From assembly GCA_034435395.1 (NCBI GenBank), contig DAOTXK010000437.1, positions 1 to 6,615 of the forward strand: 6,615 bases of DNA, read 5' to 3'. Made by a program: the position numbers and the translations under genes. The notes beneath the pieces were generated by a model. It ran no database searches, was not told the origin of the DNA, and saw nothing but the letters and a program-made list of their open reading frames with translations. Shown one piece after another: positions 6,025-6,615 of the stretch; within the stretch, counting starts at the first letter, position 1; every line of letters begins with the position of its first letter. Source of the DNA: DAOTXK01 sp034435395 (GTDB taxonomy: Bacteria; Chloroflexota; Anaerolineae; Aggregatilineales; Ch27).

Positions 6025-6600
6025 ATGCCCGTACCCTTGGTCTGGCAGGTGCTGCTGGCGCTGTGGTACATCCTGACGGGCTTGTTTATCGGGGCGGTGC
6101 TGCCCCCGCCCGTCAGGTGGGTGCTGGTGGTGGTGCTGGGAGGGGTCAGCGGCTATTACGGGGCCATCCTGGGGGGACGCATCAAAGAGCCAATGATGGC
6201 CCACTTCCGTCACTACGGCGAGGAGCGCCGCCTGTATCCGCTGCCGAGCTTCTTGCTGTTTGGCGGGCTTTGCGGCCTGCTGTTGGCGTATCTGATCCCC
6301 ATTCCCCTGCTCAGGGAGACAGTGGCGGTGGTGGGGGTGCTGGCGATCGCCGGCAAGGTCGTCGTGGAACGATCGCCCTGGTTGCGGGAGGCACTGCCGC
6401 GCTGGTATTGTTACATGCTGCGGGATATGACGCGCCAGGAGCGGCGAGCCATTGCCTATGCCTGGCTGCGCCTGCCCTGGAAGACCCGCCTGCGGCTCAA
6501 TGGCGACCCGTATGCCTTCCAGATTTTCCTTGATGAAATTCGTATGACCGTGATCTACGGCGCGCGCGATGCCGATGATCCCTGGTTGATATGGAGCTGA
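6025..6600 (+). CDS. Four-helix integral membrane protein of unknown function
   Basis: This 191-residue protein is not one I recognise. Hydrophobic segments lie at about 6-26, 31-50, 74-92 and 97-113. The second contains a glycine-rich packing pattern (GGVSGYYGAILGG, 39-51), which suits tight helix-helix contact. The loop at 52-73 (GRIKEP to EERRLYP) and the C-terminal tail from about 114 are rich in Arg, so both are probably cytoplasmic with N- and C-termini inside. The tail (114-191) looks soluble and mixed helical, with an acidic end RDADDPW. ATG 6025 is the only sensible start: an in-frame TGA lies at 6016-6018. AAGGA at 6018-6022 is a Shine-Dalgarno candidate, though close to the ATG; AGAGG at 6009-6013 is a more distant one. 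The gene starts 29 bp after the propeller gene and is probably co-transcribed with it. It may be a membrane partner of that protein, but this rests only on position. Confidence 0.8.
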   Translation: MPVPLVWQVLLALWYILTGLFIGAVLPPPVRWVLVVVLGGVSGYYGAILGGRIKEPMMAHFRHYGEERRLYPLPSFLLFGGLCGLLLAYLIPIPLLRETVAVVGVLAIAGKVVVERSPWLREALPRWYCYMLRDMTRQERRAIAYAWLRLPWKTRLRLNGDPYAFQIFLDEIRMTVIYGARDADDPWLIWS

Positions 6601-6615
6601 TCGTCGGGGTTATGT
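6591..6615 (+). CDS. Possible start of a further gene running off the right edge
   Basis: ATG 6591 opens a frame (MELIVGVM) that overlaps the last 10 bases of the membrane-protein gene and remains open to the end of the window. No Shine-Dalgarno sequence is evident, and ATG 6612 is an alternative start in the same frame. Eight residues are too few to identify a product. The short Val-Gly-Val-Met strand would be compatible with, among many others, an AnmK-type sugar kinase N-terminus, but this is only a guess. The spacing fits continuation of the operon. Confidence 0.33.

Noticed and set aside
5913..6533. 206-codon + strand frame crossing the last two genes
   Set aside because: It overlaps the end of the propeller and nearly all of the membrane-protein gene in another frame, and is Gly/Ala/Arg-rich without hydrophobic or domain pattern; ATG 6025 gives clear membrane helices.
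1..6615. CRISPR arrays, tRNA/rRNA genes, insertion sequences
   Set aside because: No regularly spaced repeats, no cloverleaf-like or rRNA-like segment, and no transposase or terminal inverted repeats were seen on either strand.

Overview
The window is GC-rich bacterial DNA with dense coding, all of it on the + strand. It holds the 3' part of a clpC-type AAA+ unfoldase gene, a terminator and short intergenic region, then a tight run of three genes that I cannot assign to named families as a whole. The organism is probably a member of the Chloroflexota (Anaerolineae-like). This is an inference from the GC-rich coding style, the ClpC sequence and the propeller-bearing envelope protein. No rRNA or other marker is present to prove it.

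Positions 1-2339 encode ClpC, cut by the left edge inside its N-terminal domain. The protein has both AAA+ modules with all core ATPase motifs, a short middle domain and a Leu-Gly-Phe loop for ClpP. A clean intrinsic terminator (2393-2420) closes this unit.

Positions 2421-2552 are non-coding. They contain two mutually exclusive GC-rich hairpins, a tandem 7-bp repeat and a weak promoter-like -10 hexamer.

Positions 2553-6600 appear to be one operon. Gene A (2553-3599) looks like a lipase-type alpha/beta hydrolase whose nucleophile Ser is Ala and whose oxyanion and His positions are also lost. Gene B (3596-5995) overlaps it by ATGA. It encodes a cytoplasmic PP2C-like domain without its metal-binding Asp residues, a long Ala/Pro/Gly linker, an Arg/Leu-rich helical stretch, one membrane segment, an extracytoplasmic helical stalk and a six-bladed beta-propeller. 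Gene C (6025-6600) is a four-helix membrane protein with a soluble tail. A further gene may begin at 6591 and run off the right edge.

The interesting part is this operon: two adjacent, translationally coupled proteins that keep enzyme folds but appear to have lost catalysis, one of them linked through the membrane to a propeller. The layout recalls mycobacterial PknD (kinase, membrane helix, extracellular propeller), with a dead phosphatase in place of the kinase. A non-catalytic envelope sensing or scaffolding module is a reasonable hypothesis. The sequence does not show what it binds.
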